In this document: positions 25,413 to 34,289 of the stretch, in pieces
How positions within the stretch are numbered: the stretch's first letter is position 1
Layout of the letters: each line of letters starts with the position of its first letter
NCBI GenBank assembly: GCA_034678345.1
Contig: JAXDBZ010000038.1
Coordinates: 1-40,149, forward strand
Direction: 5' to 3'
Length of the DNA stretch: 40,149 bases
DNA from: JANXPZ01 sp034678345
GTDB taxonomy: Bacteria; Eisenbacteria; RBG-16-71-46
The notes under the pieces: model-generated
Database searches by the model: none
Told to the model about the DNA's origin: nothing
What the model saw: only the letters and a program-made list of their open reading frames with translations
Translations under genes and position numbers: made by a program

Positions 25413-25443
25413 GCGGCCCGCCTCCTTGAGGGAGGCGGGCCGC
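25413..25443. terminator. Bidirectional hairpin terminator between convergent genes
   Basis: Perfect 13-bp stem (GCGGCCCGCCTCC with its complement) and a 5-nt loop, placed between the flavoprotein stop and the stop of the convergent secreted protein gene. No T run on the plus strand. Confidence 0.7.
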
Positions 25444-25471
25444 GGTCGTTCCGGGCCGGGCCGGGTGACGC

Positions 25472-26380
25472 TCACCACTTCGGCGGCGGCGCGAAGCCCA
25501 GCTCGCCCCGCTCGCGCTGTTCGAGCCGGCGGCCTTCGGGATGGATGCCCAGCGCCACGAGTCCGGAGGCGTACTCGTAGCGGAACACCAGCCGGTCGCC
25601 CGGCCGGGCGGCGGCGACGAACCAGGTCTCGGTGACGCGGTCGGTGCGGCGCTCGCCCCAGCCGGTGCCGGGATAGGCCTCGTCCGCGCCCCGGCCGGCC
25701 AGCGACTTCTCCGTGGACTGCGTCGCTGATTCGCGCTGCACGCGGTCGGCCGCCATCGGCGCCTCGTTCGACTGCGGCGCCGCGGCCGGCGGCGCGCCCT
25801 CCCCCCGGCCCTTCCCCTCGTAGCCGTGACCGTCGAGCACGGGCCGCGGCCGCGCCACGTGGGCGCCGCGCTCGGCGAAGGCCAGCACGCGGATCCAGCC
25901 CATGTCGCCGTTGGCCTGCCCGGTGCGCGAGGCGTACGAGCGCTGCTCGTCCACGAAGACGAAGCGCCGGACCTCTTCGAGCGAGGTACGCCAGCCGCGG
26001 ATGGTCGCGGTCTCCCAGGGGTCGAGCACGTACATCGCCTCGTCGCGGCTCTGCCGCGAGCGCTCGCCGTTCACCACGTTGAGCCCGTCCACCGAGAGGA
26101 GCACGCCGATCCTGCCGCCGGTGAGGTTGCGCACGCGCAGCGCGTAGTGGCGGCCGCGGAAGGCCTCGAAGTAGCGGCGGTCCCAGTGCCCCGGGGCGAA
26201 GTAGAGCGGCGCGGCGCGGCCGTCCACCAGCACCTGGACGTCCACGAGGTTGCCGCGGGCGGAGCGGTCCCAGCGCGTGCCGTCGTCCTCCCGGTACGCC
26301 CCGGCGGGCGGCACGCCCAGCGCCAGGACGATCGCGGCGCAGGCCGCGAGGCTGCGGATCAGGTTCGTGGTGGTCGGCAT
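25472..26380 (-). CDS. Secreted protein of unknown function
   Basis: 302 residues from the ATG at 26380, which has GAGGAGG upstream and starts a Sec signal peptide (LAACAAIVLALGVPPAGA). The mature part has a conserved-looking core (~residues 45-170): VQVLVDGRAAPLYFA, RHYALRVRNLTGGRIGVLL, SVDGLNVVNGE, YVLDPWETATIRGWRTS and RRFVFVDEQRSYA. A low-complexity stretch (~190-245) follows, then WFVAAARPGDRLVFRYEYAS at the C-terminus. The core reminds me of exported proteins with VDG...LSVDGLN...W.TS blocks in other Gram-negative bacteria, but I know no function. It is divergent from the secreted metallo-beta-lactamase protein. Confidence 0.8.
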   Translation of the reverse strand: MPTTTNLIRSLAACAAIVLALGVPPAGAYREDDGTRWDRSARGNLVDVQVLVDGRAAPLYFAPGHWDRRYFEAFRGRHYALRVRNLTGGRIGVLLSVDGLNVVNGERSRQSRDEAMYVLDPWETATIRGWRTSLEEVRRFVFVDEQRSYASRTGQANGDMGWIRVLAFAERGAHVARPRPVLDGHGYEGKGRGEGAPPAAAPQSNEAPMAADRVQRESATQSTEKSLAGRGADEAYPGTGWGERRTDRVTETWFVAAARPGDRLVFRYEYASGLVALGIHPEGRRLEQRERGELGFAPPPKW

Positions 26381-26715
26381 GGCGGTCCTCCTCGGTCTCG
26401 GGTGGGGCGCTCCTGGGTCCTCTGCCCGCGGATACGCCGGGGAGGTGGGGATATTCCCGCGGGGCCGGGGAACGGGGCCGGCCGGCCCGCCTTGCAGGGT
26501 GCAACGCGCGGGCCTCCGTGCGATGGCGGACACGCACTTGGACCGCGCCAGACGCGGCTGAGATCGCCAGGGCCGCTGGACCGAATGATGCGTCCAAGGT
26601 AGAATCAGAGCCGCCACAGGGGCCCCCTCAAGGCCGTCCGTGGACGGCCGCGAGGAGTCCCCTAACTTCATTCAGGTGCCGGCGCCCCCTCGGTCTCCGG
26701 GACCACGGAGAACCG
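26381..26715. other. Divergent intergenic region between two secreted-protein genes
   Basis: Holds a candidate plus-strand promoter, TGGACC, 17 nt, TAGAAT (26577-26605), then a leader of about 100 nt containing a perfect 8-bp hairpin with a GT loop (GGCCGTCC/GGACGGCC, 26632-26649). No coding support; nothing recognised in the left half. Confidence 0.4.
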
Positions 26716-28839
26716 ATGCCCCCGATCCGTCGGCTGTTCGCGGCCCTGCTGGCCGCTGGCCTCGCCCTCGTCCTCGCCACTCCGGCCGCGGCCGTGACGG
26801 CCACCGGCCGCCTCCAGATCATCCAGCTCGACGTAGGTCAGGGGGATGGCGCCGTCATCATCTCGCCGCTGGGCGAGGTGGCGATGGTGGACAACGGCGT
26901 CTACACGAATCCCACGCCCGCCTGCGGCGTGAAGGTGCTGGCCCAGCTCCAGGCGCTGGGCGTCACGCACGTGAAGCACCACTTCGCCAGCCACTACCAC
27001 TCGGACCACATCGGGCTGATGAACACCATCTTCGGCACCGGCGGGATCACGCTCGACTACGGCTGGGACCGGGGCGGCTCCTACAGCAGCGGGACCTACA
27101 CGACCTACGTCAACACGCTGGGCAGCAAGCGCCGCACCCTGGTCAAGAACCAGGTCATCACGCTCGACTCGCTGTCGGCGCACCCGGTCACCATCAAGTG
27201 CGTGGACCTGAACGGAGCGGGGCTGTCCACGAGCGACGAGAACACGCTGAGCGTGGTGCTCAAGATCACCTACGGCGAGTTCCACGCGGTGTACGGCGGC
27301 GACATCGGCGGCTACAACTCCGGCAGCTACAAGGACGTCGAGAGCGTCGTCGCGCCCGAGGTCGGCGGGGAGGTCGAGGTCGTCAAGGTGCACCACCACG
27401 GCTCGGCGACCTCCACCAACCCGACCTGGCTCAGCACGCTGTCGCCCAAGGCCGCCATCATCTCGGCCGGCACCGGCAACAGCTACGGCCACCCGACCTC
27501 GGCGGCGCTCAGCCGCCTGCACGCCGCGAACATCAAGACCTACTGGACCGAGACCGGCTCCGGCGTGGCACCCAACGCGACCTGGGACCGGGTGTCCAAC
27601 GGCCAGATCATCATCTCGGCGACGTGGGAAGGGGCCGGCGTGGACACCATCCGCGGCAACGGCTTCACCGAGACGTTCACCAACGATGGCACGGCGCCCG
27701 TCGACGTGACCGCGCCGCTGGTGGCGCTCGGCGCGCCCGACGGCGGCGAGACGTGGAAGGCCGGCTCGAGCCACGCCATCACCTGGACCGCGACCGACGC
27801 GGTGGGCGTGACGTCGGTGACGCTGGCCTACTCGACCGACGGCGGGGCCAGCTTCCCCAACACCATCGCCACCGGCCTGGCCAACAGCGGCTCCTACACC
27901 TGGACGCTGCCCGTCGCCAGCACGACCACGGCCAGAGTGCGGGTCGTCGCCTACGACGCGGCTGGCAACGCGGGTCGTGACTCCAGCTCGGCCAGCTTCT
28001 CGATCGACCAGTGGCAGATCGTGGCCTCGGCCGGGGCGGGCGGCAGCATCAGCCCCGCCGGCACGACGCTGCTGCCGCAGGGGGCGAGCCAGGGCTACAC
28101 CGTCTCGCCCTCGGCGGGCTTCCGGGTCACCGACGTGCTGGTGGACGGCGGGTCGGTGGGGGCGGTGACCACGTACACCTTCACCAACGTCACCGCCGAC
28201 CACACCATCGCCGCGGCGTTCGCGGACACGCTGGCGCCGGCCGTGGCCCTCACCTCGCCGCAGGGTGGCGAGAGCTGGGAGGCGACGAGCACCCAGACCG
28301 TGACCTGGGAGGCGAGCGACAACGTCGGCGTGGACTCGGTGACGGTGGAGTACTCGGTGACGAGCGCCGCCGGGCCGTGGCTGACGGTGGCCCGCGGGAT
28401 GGAGAACACCGGCACGCTCGACTGGACCCTGCCGGCCTCGGCGGCCGACAGCGTGTGGGTGCGGGTGCTGGCCTACGACGCCGCCGGCAACGTGGGCAGC
28501 GACGTGAGTGCGGACGCCCTGAGCATCGTGGCCGGCGCGACCGCCGTCGGCGACGGCGTCCCGGCGGCACTGGCGCTGGCGCGGCCCATGCCGAACCCGA
28601 GCCGCGGCGCGGCGGTGCTGCGCTTCGCGCTCCCGCAGGCCGGGCAGGTGCGGCTGGAGGTCGTGGACCTGAGCGGTCGCAGCGTGTGGCACGAGGCGGG
28701 CTGGCGCGAGGCCGGCAGCCACACCGTACGCTGGGATGGCCACGGCGCGCGCGGCGAGACGTGCGGCGCGGGCCTGTACTTCGTGCGGTTGAGCACGCCG
28801 TGGGGCGCGCGGACCGAGCGCCTGGTGCGCCTGCAGTAA
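26716..28839 (+). CDS. Secreted ComEC-like metallo-beta-lactamase protein with Ig-like domains and FlgD-like tail
   Basis: 707 residues. Signal peptide (LFAALLAAGLALVLATPAAA). Residues ~35-300 are a metallo-beta-lactamase domain like the C-terminal domain of the DNA-uptake protein ComEC: QLDVGQGDGAVI, metal motif SHYHSDHIG (HxHxDH), VYGGDIGG, VKVHHHGSATS and SAGTGNSYGHPT. Ig-like modules (~335-430 and ~510-610, each starting VAL.(A/S)P.GGE.W) flank a bacterial repeat-type module (~435-505, GGSISPAGTTLLPQG). Residues ~622-707 are the FlgD/Ig-like tail (MPNPSRGAAV, WDGHGARGETCGAGLYFVRL). Start chosen by GGAG upstream and the signal peptide. An extracellular nuclease or phosphodiesterase is plausible; not shown. 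Confidence 0.88.
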   Translation: MPPIRRLFAALLAAGLALVLATPAAAVTATGRLQIIQLDVGQGDGAVIISPLGEVAMVDNGVYTNPTPACGVKVLAQLQALGVTHVKHHFASHYHSDHIGLMNTIFGTGGITLDYGWDRGGSYSSGTYTTYVNTLGSKRRTLVKNQVITLDSLSAHPVTIKCVDLNGAGLSTSDENTLSVVLKITYGEFHAVYGGDIGGYNSGSYKDVESVVAPEVGGEVEVVKVHHHGSATSTNPTWLSTLSPKAAIISAGTGNSYGHPTSAALSRLHAANIKTYWTETGSGVAPNATWDRVSNGQIIISATWEGAGVDTIRGNGFTETFTNDGTAPVDVTAPLVALGAPDGGETWKAGSSHAITWTATDAVGVTSVTLAYSTDGGASFPNTIATGLANSGSYTWTLPVASTTTARVRVVAYDAAGNAGRDSSSASFSIDQWQIVASAGAGGSISPAGTTLLPQGASQGYTVSPSAGFRVTDVLVDGGSVGAVTTYTFTNVTADHTIAAAFADTLAPAVALTSPQGGESWEATSTQTVTWEASDNVGVDSVTVEYSVTSAAGPWLTVARGMENTGTLDWTLPASAADSVWVRVLAYDAAGNVGSDVSADALSIVAGATAVGDGVPAALALARPMPNPSRGAAVLRFALPQAGQVRLEVVDLSGRSVWHEAGWREAGSHTVRWDGHGARGETCGAGLYFVRLSTPWGARTERLVRLQ

Positions 28840-28866
28840 TCCCGGGCCCGGTCCCGGACGGAAGAA

Positions 28867-28895
28867 CGACGGCCACCCCGACGGGGTGGCCGTCG
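28867..28895 (+). terminator. Hairpin terminator after the metallo-beta-lactamase gene
   Basis: Perfect 13-bp stem CGACGGCCACCCC/GGGGTGGCCGTCG with a 3-nt loop, 27 nt after the stop. No T run. Confidence 0.72.
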
Positions 28896-28922
28896 CGCGT
28901 CCGGCGCCGGGGCTCGGTGGGG

Positions 28923-28952
28923 ATGACCCCGCGGCCGGGGACGGTGTAGAGT
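28923..28952 (+). promoter_or_regulatory. Candidate promoter for the acyl-CoA dehydrogenase gene
   Basis: ATGACC, 18 nt, TAGAGT, about 120 nt before the ATG at 29074. Weak by-eye match. Confidence 0.3.
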
Positions 28953-29073
28953 CCCGGCTCGCTTCCCCGGTCCCGGGATCGTTCGCCCGCGGCCGGTCCG
29001 ACTCCAGACGCGCCGCGGCGCCGCACGCCCCGCGGGCACGATGCCGCCCGATCCGGGCAGGGGAGACGCCCTC

Positions 29074-30246
29074 ATGCAACACCTGCTGACCGAGGAGCAG
29101 CGGAGCATCCAGGAGCTGGCCCGCACCATCGCCGAGGAGAAGGTCAAGCCGGTGCGGGCGAAGTACGACGAGGCGGGCACCTTCCCGCGCGACATCGTCC
29201 GCGAGCTGGCGAAGGTGGACCTGTTCCGCGTTTTCGTCCCGGCCGCCCACGACGGACTGGTCGAGGACGGCCTCGGCATCGTGAACATGTGCCTGGTGAC
29301 CGAGGAGCTGTCGCGGGCCTGCGGCGGCATCGCCCTGGCCTTCGCCGGCACGGCGCTCGGCGCCTTCCCCATCCTGCTGTTCGGCTCGGACGAGCAGAAG
29401 CAGCGCTACCTGCCGGCGATCGCCGCGGGGGAGAAGCTCGCCGCCTTCGGCCTGACCGAGCCGATGGCCGGCTCGGACGCCGGCTCGATCCGCACCACGG
29501 CGAAGCGGGACGGCGACCACTACGTGCTGAACGGCACCAAGGTGTTCATCACCAACGGCGAGGAGGCCGACCTCTACACCACGGTCGCGCTGACCCAGCC
29601 CGAGAAGGGCGCGCGCGGCGCCTCGTGCTTCATCATCGAGAAGGGCACGCCCGGCTTCTCCTTCGGCAAGAAGGAGCACAAGATGGGCATCCGCGCCAGC
29701 GTCACCGCCGAGCTGGTGTTCGAGGACGCGCGCGTGCCGGCGGCGAACCTGCTGAGCCGCGAGGGCATGGGCTTCCTCGTCGCCATGAAGACCTTCGACA
29801 TCTCCCGGCCCGGCGTGGCGGCGCAGGCGCTCGGCATCGCCGAGGGGGCGATGGACGAGACGCTCAAGTACGTGCACCAGCGCCAGCAGTTCGGCAAGCC
29901 CATCGTCTCGTTCCAGGGCGTGCAGTGGATGCTGGCCGACATGGCGACGCAGATCGAGGCCTCGCGCGCGCTCATCTACGGGCTCGCCGACCGCATCGAC
30001 AAGGGCGACACCAAGGACATCGGCCACCTCTCGGCGATGTGCAAGGTGTTCGCCTCCGACACCGCGATGAAGGTCACCACCGACGCGGTGCAGCTGCTGG
30101 GCGGCTACGGCTACATGACCGACTACCCGGTCGAGAAGATGATGCGCGACGCCAAGATCACGCAGATCTACGAGGGCACGAACCAGATCCAGCGCAACGT
30201 CATCGGCTCGTACCTGGCGAAGGAGGCCGCCCGGCTGGCGAAGTAG
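29074..30246 (+). CDS. Acyl-CoA dehydrogenase (short-chain/butyryl-CoA type)
   Basis: 390 residues, usual for the family. The start at 29074 (MQHLLTEEQRSIQELAR) matches the family N-terminus and has GGGGAGA upstream; an in-frame ATG 33 nt earlier is less likely. Family motifs: FGLTEPMAGSDAGS for the FAD/substrate site, RQQFGKPIVSFQGVQ, LLGGYGYMTDYPVEKMMRDA and QIYEGTNQIQRNVI with the catalytic Glu in YEGT. It oxidises acyl-CoA to enoyl-CoA in fatty or branched-chain acid breakdown, passing electrons to ETF. No ETF or other beta-oxidation genes are adjacent; a terminator directly follows. Confidence 0.95.
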   Translation: MQHLLTEEQRSIQELARTIAEEKVKPVRAKYDEAGTFPRDIVRELAKVDLFRVFVPAAHDGLVEDGLGIVNMCLVTEELSRACGGIALAFAGTALGAFPILLFGSDEQKQRYLPAIAAGEKLAAFGLTEPMAGSDAGSIRTTAKRDGDHYVLNGTKVFITNGEEADLYTTVALTQPEKGARGASCFIIEKGTPGFSFGKKEHKMGIRASVTAELVFEDARVPAANLLSREGMGFLVAMKTFDISRPGVAAQALGIAEGAMDETLKYVHQRQQFGKPIVSFQGVQWMLADMATQIEASRALIYGLADRIDKGDTKDIGHLSAMCKVFASDTAMKVTTDAVQLLGGYGYMTDYPVEKMMRDAKITQIYEGTNQIQRNVIGSYLAKEAARLAK

Positions 30247-30262
30247 GCCGGGCTCGCGCGGC

Positions 30263-30300
30263 GGGCGGCGGGGGACGAGCCCCGCCGCCCGTTTCTCTTC
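30263..30300 (+). terminator. Rho-independent terminator after the acyl-CoA dehydrogenase
   Basis: 11-bp stem GGGCGGCGGGG/CCCCGCCGCCC, 6-nt loop, followed by GTTTCTCTTC; the most classical terminator in the window. Confidence 0.85.
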
Positions 30301-30393
30301 CCCGGGCGGCTTCCCCTATACTGCTCCGCCCGCGCCCGCTCCGGGCGCGTCCTGGACGGAAGGCCTCCCCCGAACGAACGGAATCCGGCTCCC

Positions 30394-32049
30394 ATGAACA
30401 CGCTCGTCCCGCTGCTCGCCGCCAACCCGCTGCTGCTCCTCTTCTGCGTCATCGGCCTCGGCTACCTGGTGGGCAGCGCGCGCGTCTTCGGGTTCAGCCT
30501 CGGCGTGGCGGCGGTGCTGTTCGTCGGGCTGGCCTTCGGCGCGGTGAGCCCCACGCTGGCGCTGCCCGAGTACATCCACGTGCTCGGCCTCGTCCTCTTC
30601 GTCTACGCCGTGGGGCTGCAGTCGGGGCCGGGCTTCTTCTCCTCGTTCAACCGGCGCGGGCTGCGGCTCAACCTGGTGGCCGTGCTGTTGCTGGCGCTGG
30701 GCGCGGTGGTGGCGGTGGTGGTCGGGCGCCTGGCGCGGCTGCCGGGCGCCGAGATCGCGGGCGTCTTCTGCGGCGCGCTGACGAACACCCCGGCGCTGGC
30801 GACCACGGTGGAGACGCTCAAGGCGCTCACCGGCGGGCAGGCGGGCGCGGAGGCTGAGCTGGCCCGGCCGGTCGTGGCCTACGGTCTGGCCTACCCGTTC
30901 GGCGTGCTGGGCGTGATCCTCGCCTTCGCGCTGTTCACGCGCCTGTTCCGCGTGGACTTCGCCCGCGAGGAGTCCGAGCGGCGCAAGGCGGCCGGGGCCG
31001 ACGCCATCCTGTCCCGCACCTTCCGCGTCACCAACCCCGGCCTGTTCGGCCTCAGCGTGCACCAGGCGCTGGCCATGCTGGTGGAGCCCGGCTTCGCCCT
31101 CAGCCGCGTGCAGCGCGGCGAGACCTCCGAGGTGGCGCTGCCCGAGACGAGGCTCGGCGAGGGCGACCTGGTCGTGGCGGTGGGCAACGCCGCCGCCATG
31201 GAGAAGGCCAAGATGCTGTTCGGCGAGGCGCGCGTCGAGCACCTGCCGGCCCCGCAGGAGGCCGGCATCACCTACCGGCGCATCTTCGTCTCCAGCCACG
31301 AGGTGGTGGGCCGCACGGTGGAGCAGTCGGGGCTCGAGCGCTTCCACGCCACCATCACCCGCGTGCGCCGCGGCGACGCCGACTTCGTGCCCGACGCGGA
31401 CACGGTGCTCGAGCTGGGCGACCGCGTGCGGGTGGTGGCGCCGGCCGCCGAGTTGGACCGGGTCACGAAGTACCTGGGCGACTCGATCCGCGCCCTGTCC
31501 GAAACGGACTTCCTGTCGCTGTCGCTGGGCGTGGTGCTGGGCGTGCTGCTCGGCATGGTGTCGCTGCCGCTGCCCCACGGCATGACCTTCAAGCTGGGCT
31601 TCGCCGGCGGACCGCTCATCGTCGCGCTGATCGTCGGGCGGCTCGAACGCACCGGCCCCATCACCTGGGGGCTGCCGTTCGAGGCCAACCTGGTCATGCG
31701 CCAGCTCGGCCTGGTGCTGTTCTTCGCCGGCATCGGCACCCGCGCCGGGCAGGGGCTCGGCAGCACCTTCGCCTCGGGCGGCTGGCTCATCATCGCCACC
31801 GGCGCGGCGGTGACCGCGGCGGTCGCGGTGGGCGGCATCCTCGCCGGCTACCGCTTCCTCAAGCTCCCGATGTCGGCGGTGATGGGCGTGGTCTCGGGCA
31901 TGCAAACGCAGCCGGCCTGCCTCGCCTTCGCCACACAGCACAGCGGGAACGACATGCCGAACCAGTGGTACGCGAGCGTGTACCCCGCGTCCATGATCGC
32001 GAAGATCCTGCTGGCGCAGGTGCTGGTGGGGGTGCTGCTGAAGCTATAG
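30394..32049 (+). CDS. AspT/YidE-family transporter with paired TrkA-C domains
   Basis: 551 residues. Two membrane halves (~1-190 and ~375-551) each show the duplicated aspartate:alanine exchanger-type fold (HVLGLVLFVYAVGLQSGPGFF in the first, LGLVLFFAGIGTRAGQGL in the second; FCGALTNTPALA and VVSGMQTQPACLAFA also pair). Between them lie two TrkA-C/RCK-C-like regulatory domains (~residues 205-275 and ~290-365; for example ETRLGEGDLVVAVG and ADTVLELGDRVRVVAP). The layout is that of AspT, YidE and YbjL. Members are secondary transporters or exchangers; the substrate here is unknown. A possible -10 (TATACT, 30317-30322) overlaps the end of the upstream terminator region; no strong ribosome-binding site is seen. 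Confidence 0.9.
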   Translation: MNTLVPLLAANPLLLLFCVIGLGYLVGSARVFGFSLGVAAVLFVGLAFGAVSPTLALPEYIHVLGLVLFVYAVGLQSGPGFFSSFNRRGLRLNLVAVLLLALGAVVAVVVGRLARLPGAEIAGVFCGALTNTPALATTVETLKALTGGQAGAEAELARPVVAYGLAYPFGVLGVILAFALFTRLFRVDFAREESERRKAAGADAILSRTFRVTNPGLFGLSVHQALAMLVEPGFALSRVQRGETSEVALPETRLGEGDLVVAVGNAAAMEKAKMLFGEARVEHLPAPQEAGITYRRIFVSSHEVVGRTVEQSGLERFHATITRVRRGDADFVPDADTVLELGDRVRVVAPAAELDRVTKYLGDSIRALSETDFLSLSLGVVLGVLLGMVSLPLPHGMTFKLGFAGGPLIVALIVGRLERTGPITWGLPFEANLVMRQLGLVLFFAGIGTRAGQGLGSTFASGGWLIIATGAAVTAAVAVGGILAGYRFLKLPMSAVMGVVSGMQTQPACLAFATQHSGNDMPNQWYASVYPASMIAKILLAQVLVGVLLKL

Positions 32050-32164
32050 GCCGGGCGGGGCGCGGGGCGCTGATGGCGTCGGGCGGGACCGCCCGCTATG
32101 CTGCCGCACGACCGGCGGCCGCTCCCGCGGCCGCGCCGGGCGTATGAGGCCCCCGGGGGAGCCC

Positions 32165-33457
32165 ATGGAAGTCGCCATCCTCCTCGTGCTGCTGGTCCTG
32201 ATCGTGCTCAACGGCCTCCTCGCCATGACCGAGGTGGCGATCGTGGCCGCGCGCCAGGCCCGGCTGCGGCGGATGACCGAGGACGGCGACCCGCTCGCCG
32301 GCGGCGCCCTCCACGTGGCGGCCCACCCGACCCGGTCCCTGTCCACGATCCAGGTCGGCATCACCTCCATCGGCATCCTGAGCGGCATCGTGGGCGAGGC
32401 GGCCTTCGCCCGGCCGCTGGCCGAGTGGATCACGGGTTTCGGGTTGCCCGCCGGGCCGACCTACGTGCTGGCCACGGCGGTCGTGGTCGTCATCGTCACC
32501 TACCTCGCGATTGTCTTCGGCGAGCTCGTGCCCAAGCGCATCGGCCAGGACCACCCCGAAGCGACGCTGCGGCTCACCGCCGGCCCGCTGCTCGCCCTCG
32601 GTGCGGCGAGCGCGCCCTTCGTGCGCCTGCTGTCGTCCTCCACCGAGCTCCTGCTCCGGGCCCTCGGCGCCCAGCGCCCGCCGGCCCCCGTGGTGACGGA
32701 GGAGGAGATCGACCTGGTGCTGGACGAAGGCTCCCGGGCCGGCGTGATCGACGACGAGGAGCGACGGATGGTGCAGAACGTCTTCCGGCTCGACGACCGT
32801 CCGGTCACGGCTCTGATGTTGCCCCGCAGCGACATCGTCGCGCTCGACGTGGAGAGGCCGTTCGAGGAGAACCTCGGCCGCATCGCGGCTTCGGACTACG
32901 CGCGCTACCCGGTCTGCCGGGGCGGGCTCGACCGGGTGATCGGCGTGGTGAGCACGCGGCGGCTCCTGCTGCGCCTCCGCGAGGAGGGACGGCCCGACCT
33001 CGAGCGGGTCATGGAACCGCCGGTCTTCGTGCCCGAGACCGTCGGCGGCATGGACCTGCTCGAGCAGTTCCGTGCCTCGGGCGTGGCGATGGTCTTCGTG
33101 GTGGACGAGTACGGAGCGGTGCAGGGACTGGTGACGGCGCACGACCTCATGGAGGCGATCGCCGGGGAGTTCCGCGCCGCCCGGCCGGAGGAGGCGTGGG
33201 CCGTGCAGCGCCCGGATGGTTCCTGGCTGCTCGACGGGGCCCTGCCGGTGGACGACGTGAAGGAGCGCCTCGGACTCAGGACCCGTCCGGACGGGGACCG
33301 GCTCCGCTTCCGGACCCTGGGCGGGATGATGCTGCACCTGCTGGGGCGCATCCCGCACGCCGGCGAGGCGGCGGAGTGGGAAGGCTGGCGGCTCGAGGTC
33401 GTGGACATGGACGGCCACCGCATCGACAAGGTGCTGGCCTCGCGCCTGCCGGGTTGA
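32165..33457 (+). CDS. CNNM/CorC-type membrane protein (hemolysin family)
   Basis: 430 residues from the ATG at 32165, chosen because GGGGGA lies just upstream and the sequence begins with the first membrane helix (MEVAILLVLLVLIVLNGLLA); an in-frame ATG at 32144 would add 7 residues. Order: DUF21/CNNM membrane domain (~1-190, with SIGILSGIVGEAAFA and YLAIVFGELVPKRI), a CBS pair (~205-330, PRSDIVALD and VVDEYGAVQGLVTAHDLMEAI), and the small CorC/HlyC C-terminal domain (~340-430, DGSWLLDGALPVDDV, LGRIPHAGE). Family members are involved in Mg2+/divalent cation transport. A weak -10 (TATGCT, 32097-32102) is upstream. Converges on fabI. Confidence 0.92.
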   Translation: MEVAILLVLLVLIVLNGLLAMTEVAIVAARQARLRRMTEDGDPLAGGALHVAAHPTRSLSTIQVGITSIGILSGIVGEAAFARPLAEWITGFGLPAGPTYVLATAVVVVIVTYLAIVFGELVPKRIGQDHPEATLRLTAGPLLALGAASAPFVRLLSSSTELLLRALGAQRPPAPVVTEEEIDLVLDEGSRAGVIDDEERRMVQNVFRLDDRPVTALMLPRSDIVALDVERPFEENLGRIAASDYARYPVCRGGLDRVIGVVSTRRLLLRLREEGRPDLERVMEPPVFVPETVGGMDLLEQFRASGVAMVFVVDEYGAVQGLVTAHDLMEAIAGEFRAARPEEAWAVQRPDGSWLLDGALPVDDVKERLGLRTRPDGDRLRFRTLGGMMLHLLGRIPHAGEAAEWEGWRLEVVDMDGHRIDKVLASRLPG

Positions 33458-33487
33458 GGACGGCTTCGGGCTCGGCTCCGTCTGCCC

Positions 33488-34264
33488 CTACAGCCCCATG
33501 ACGTGGTAGCCGGCGTCCACGTAGAGCGTCTCGCCGGTGATGCCGCTCGCCAGGTCGGAGAGCAGGAACAGCCCGGCCCCGCCGATCTCCTCGCGCGTCA
33601 CGTTGCGGCGCAGCGGCGCCTTCTCGGCGTGGTGGCGCAGCATGCCGGTGAAGCCGTGGATGCCGCGGGCGGCCAGCGTGCTCACCGGCCCGGCCGAGAT
33701 GGCGTTGACGCGGATGCCCTTGCCGCCCAGCTCCCAGGCGAGCTGGCGCACGCTCTGCTCGAGCACGGCCTTGGCGCTGCCCATGACGTTGTAGTTGGGC
33801 ACCGCCCGCTCGGCGGCGAGGTAGGAGAGGGTCACGATGCCGGCCCCGTGGCGTTCGAGCAGGGGCAGCAGGTGGTTCGTGACGTTGAGCAGCGAGTAGG
33901 CGCTGACGTCGAGCGCCGCCTGGAAGCCCTCGCGCGACGTGGCCACGAACTTGCCCTCGAGGTCCTCGCGCCGCGCCCAGGCGATGCCGTGCACCAGGCA
34001 CTCGACCGAGCCCCACTCGCGGGTCAGCCGCCGCGCCACCGCGGCGATGGTGCGGTCCTGCGTCACGTCGCAGTCGAGCGTGAGCGTCCCGGGCAGGCGC
34101 GCGGCCAGCTCCTCCACGTCGCGGCGCAGGCGCTCGCCGGCGTAGGTCAGGCACAGGGCGGCGCCGGCGCGGTGGAGCTGCTGGGCGATGGCCCAGGACA
34201 GGCTGCGGTGGTTGGCGACGCCCATGACCAGGGCGTGCCGGCCACGGAGATCGATGGTGACCAT
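33488..34264 (-). CDS. fabI: Enoyl-[acyl-carrier-protein] reductase (FabI)
   Basis: 258 residues. FabI-type short-chain dehydrogenase: GVANHRSLSWAIAQ nucleotide motif, DCDVTQD, LVHGIAWARREDLEG, TLSYLAAERAVPNYNVMGSAKA with the Tyr and the Lys seven residues after it (Y-x6-K), and RVNAISAGPVSTLAARGI. It reduces enoyl-ACP with NAD(P)H in the last step of each fatty-acid elongation cycle, in the cytoplasm. Its start lies 25 nt after the stop of a KimA-like gene on the same strand, with GGAGG as ribosome-binding site, so it may be partly transcribed from the transporter promoters. Converges on the CNNM gene. Confidence 0.95.
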   Translation of the reverse strand: MVTIDLRGRHALVMGVANHRSLSWAIAQQLHRAGAALCLTYAGERLRRDVEELAARLPGTLTLDCDVTQDRTIAAVARRLTREWGSVECLVHGIAWARREDLEGKFVATSREGFQAALDVSAYSLLNVTNHLLPLLERHGAGIVTLSYLAAERAVPNYNVMGSAKAVLEQSVRQLAWELGGKGIRVNAISAGPVSTLAARGIHGFTGMLRHHAEKAPLRRNVTREEIGGAGLFLLSDLASGITGETLYVDAGYHVMGL

Positions 34265-34289
34265 GGGTCCTCCGGGTGGGCGGACGGGT

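Noticed and set aside
26668..30027. A 1119-codon minus-strand open frame across three genes
   Set aside because: Antisense shadow of the metallo-beta-lactamase and acyl-CoA dehydrogenase genes; its translation is low complexity and it runs through two terminators.
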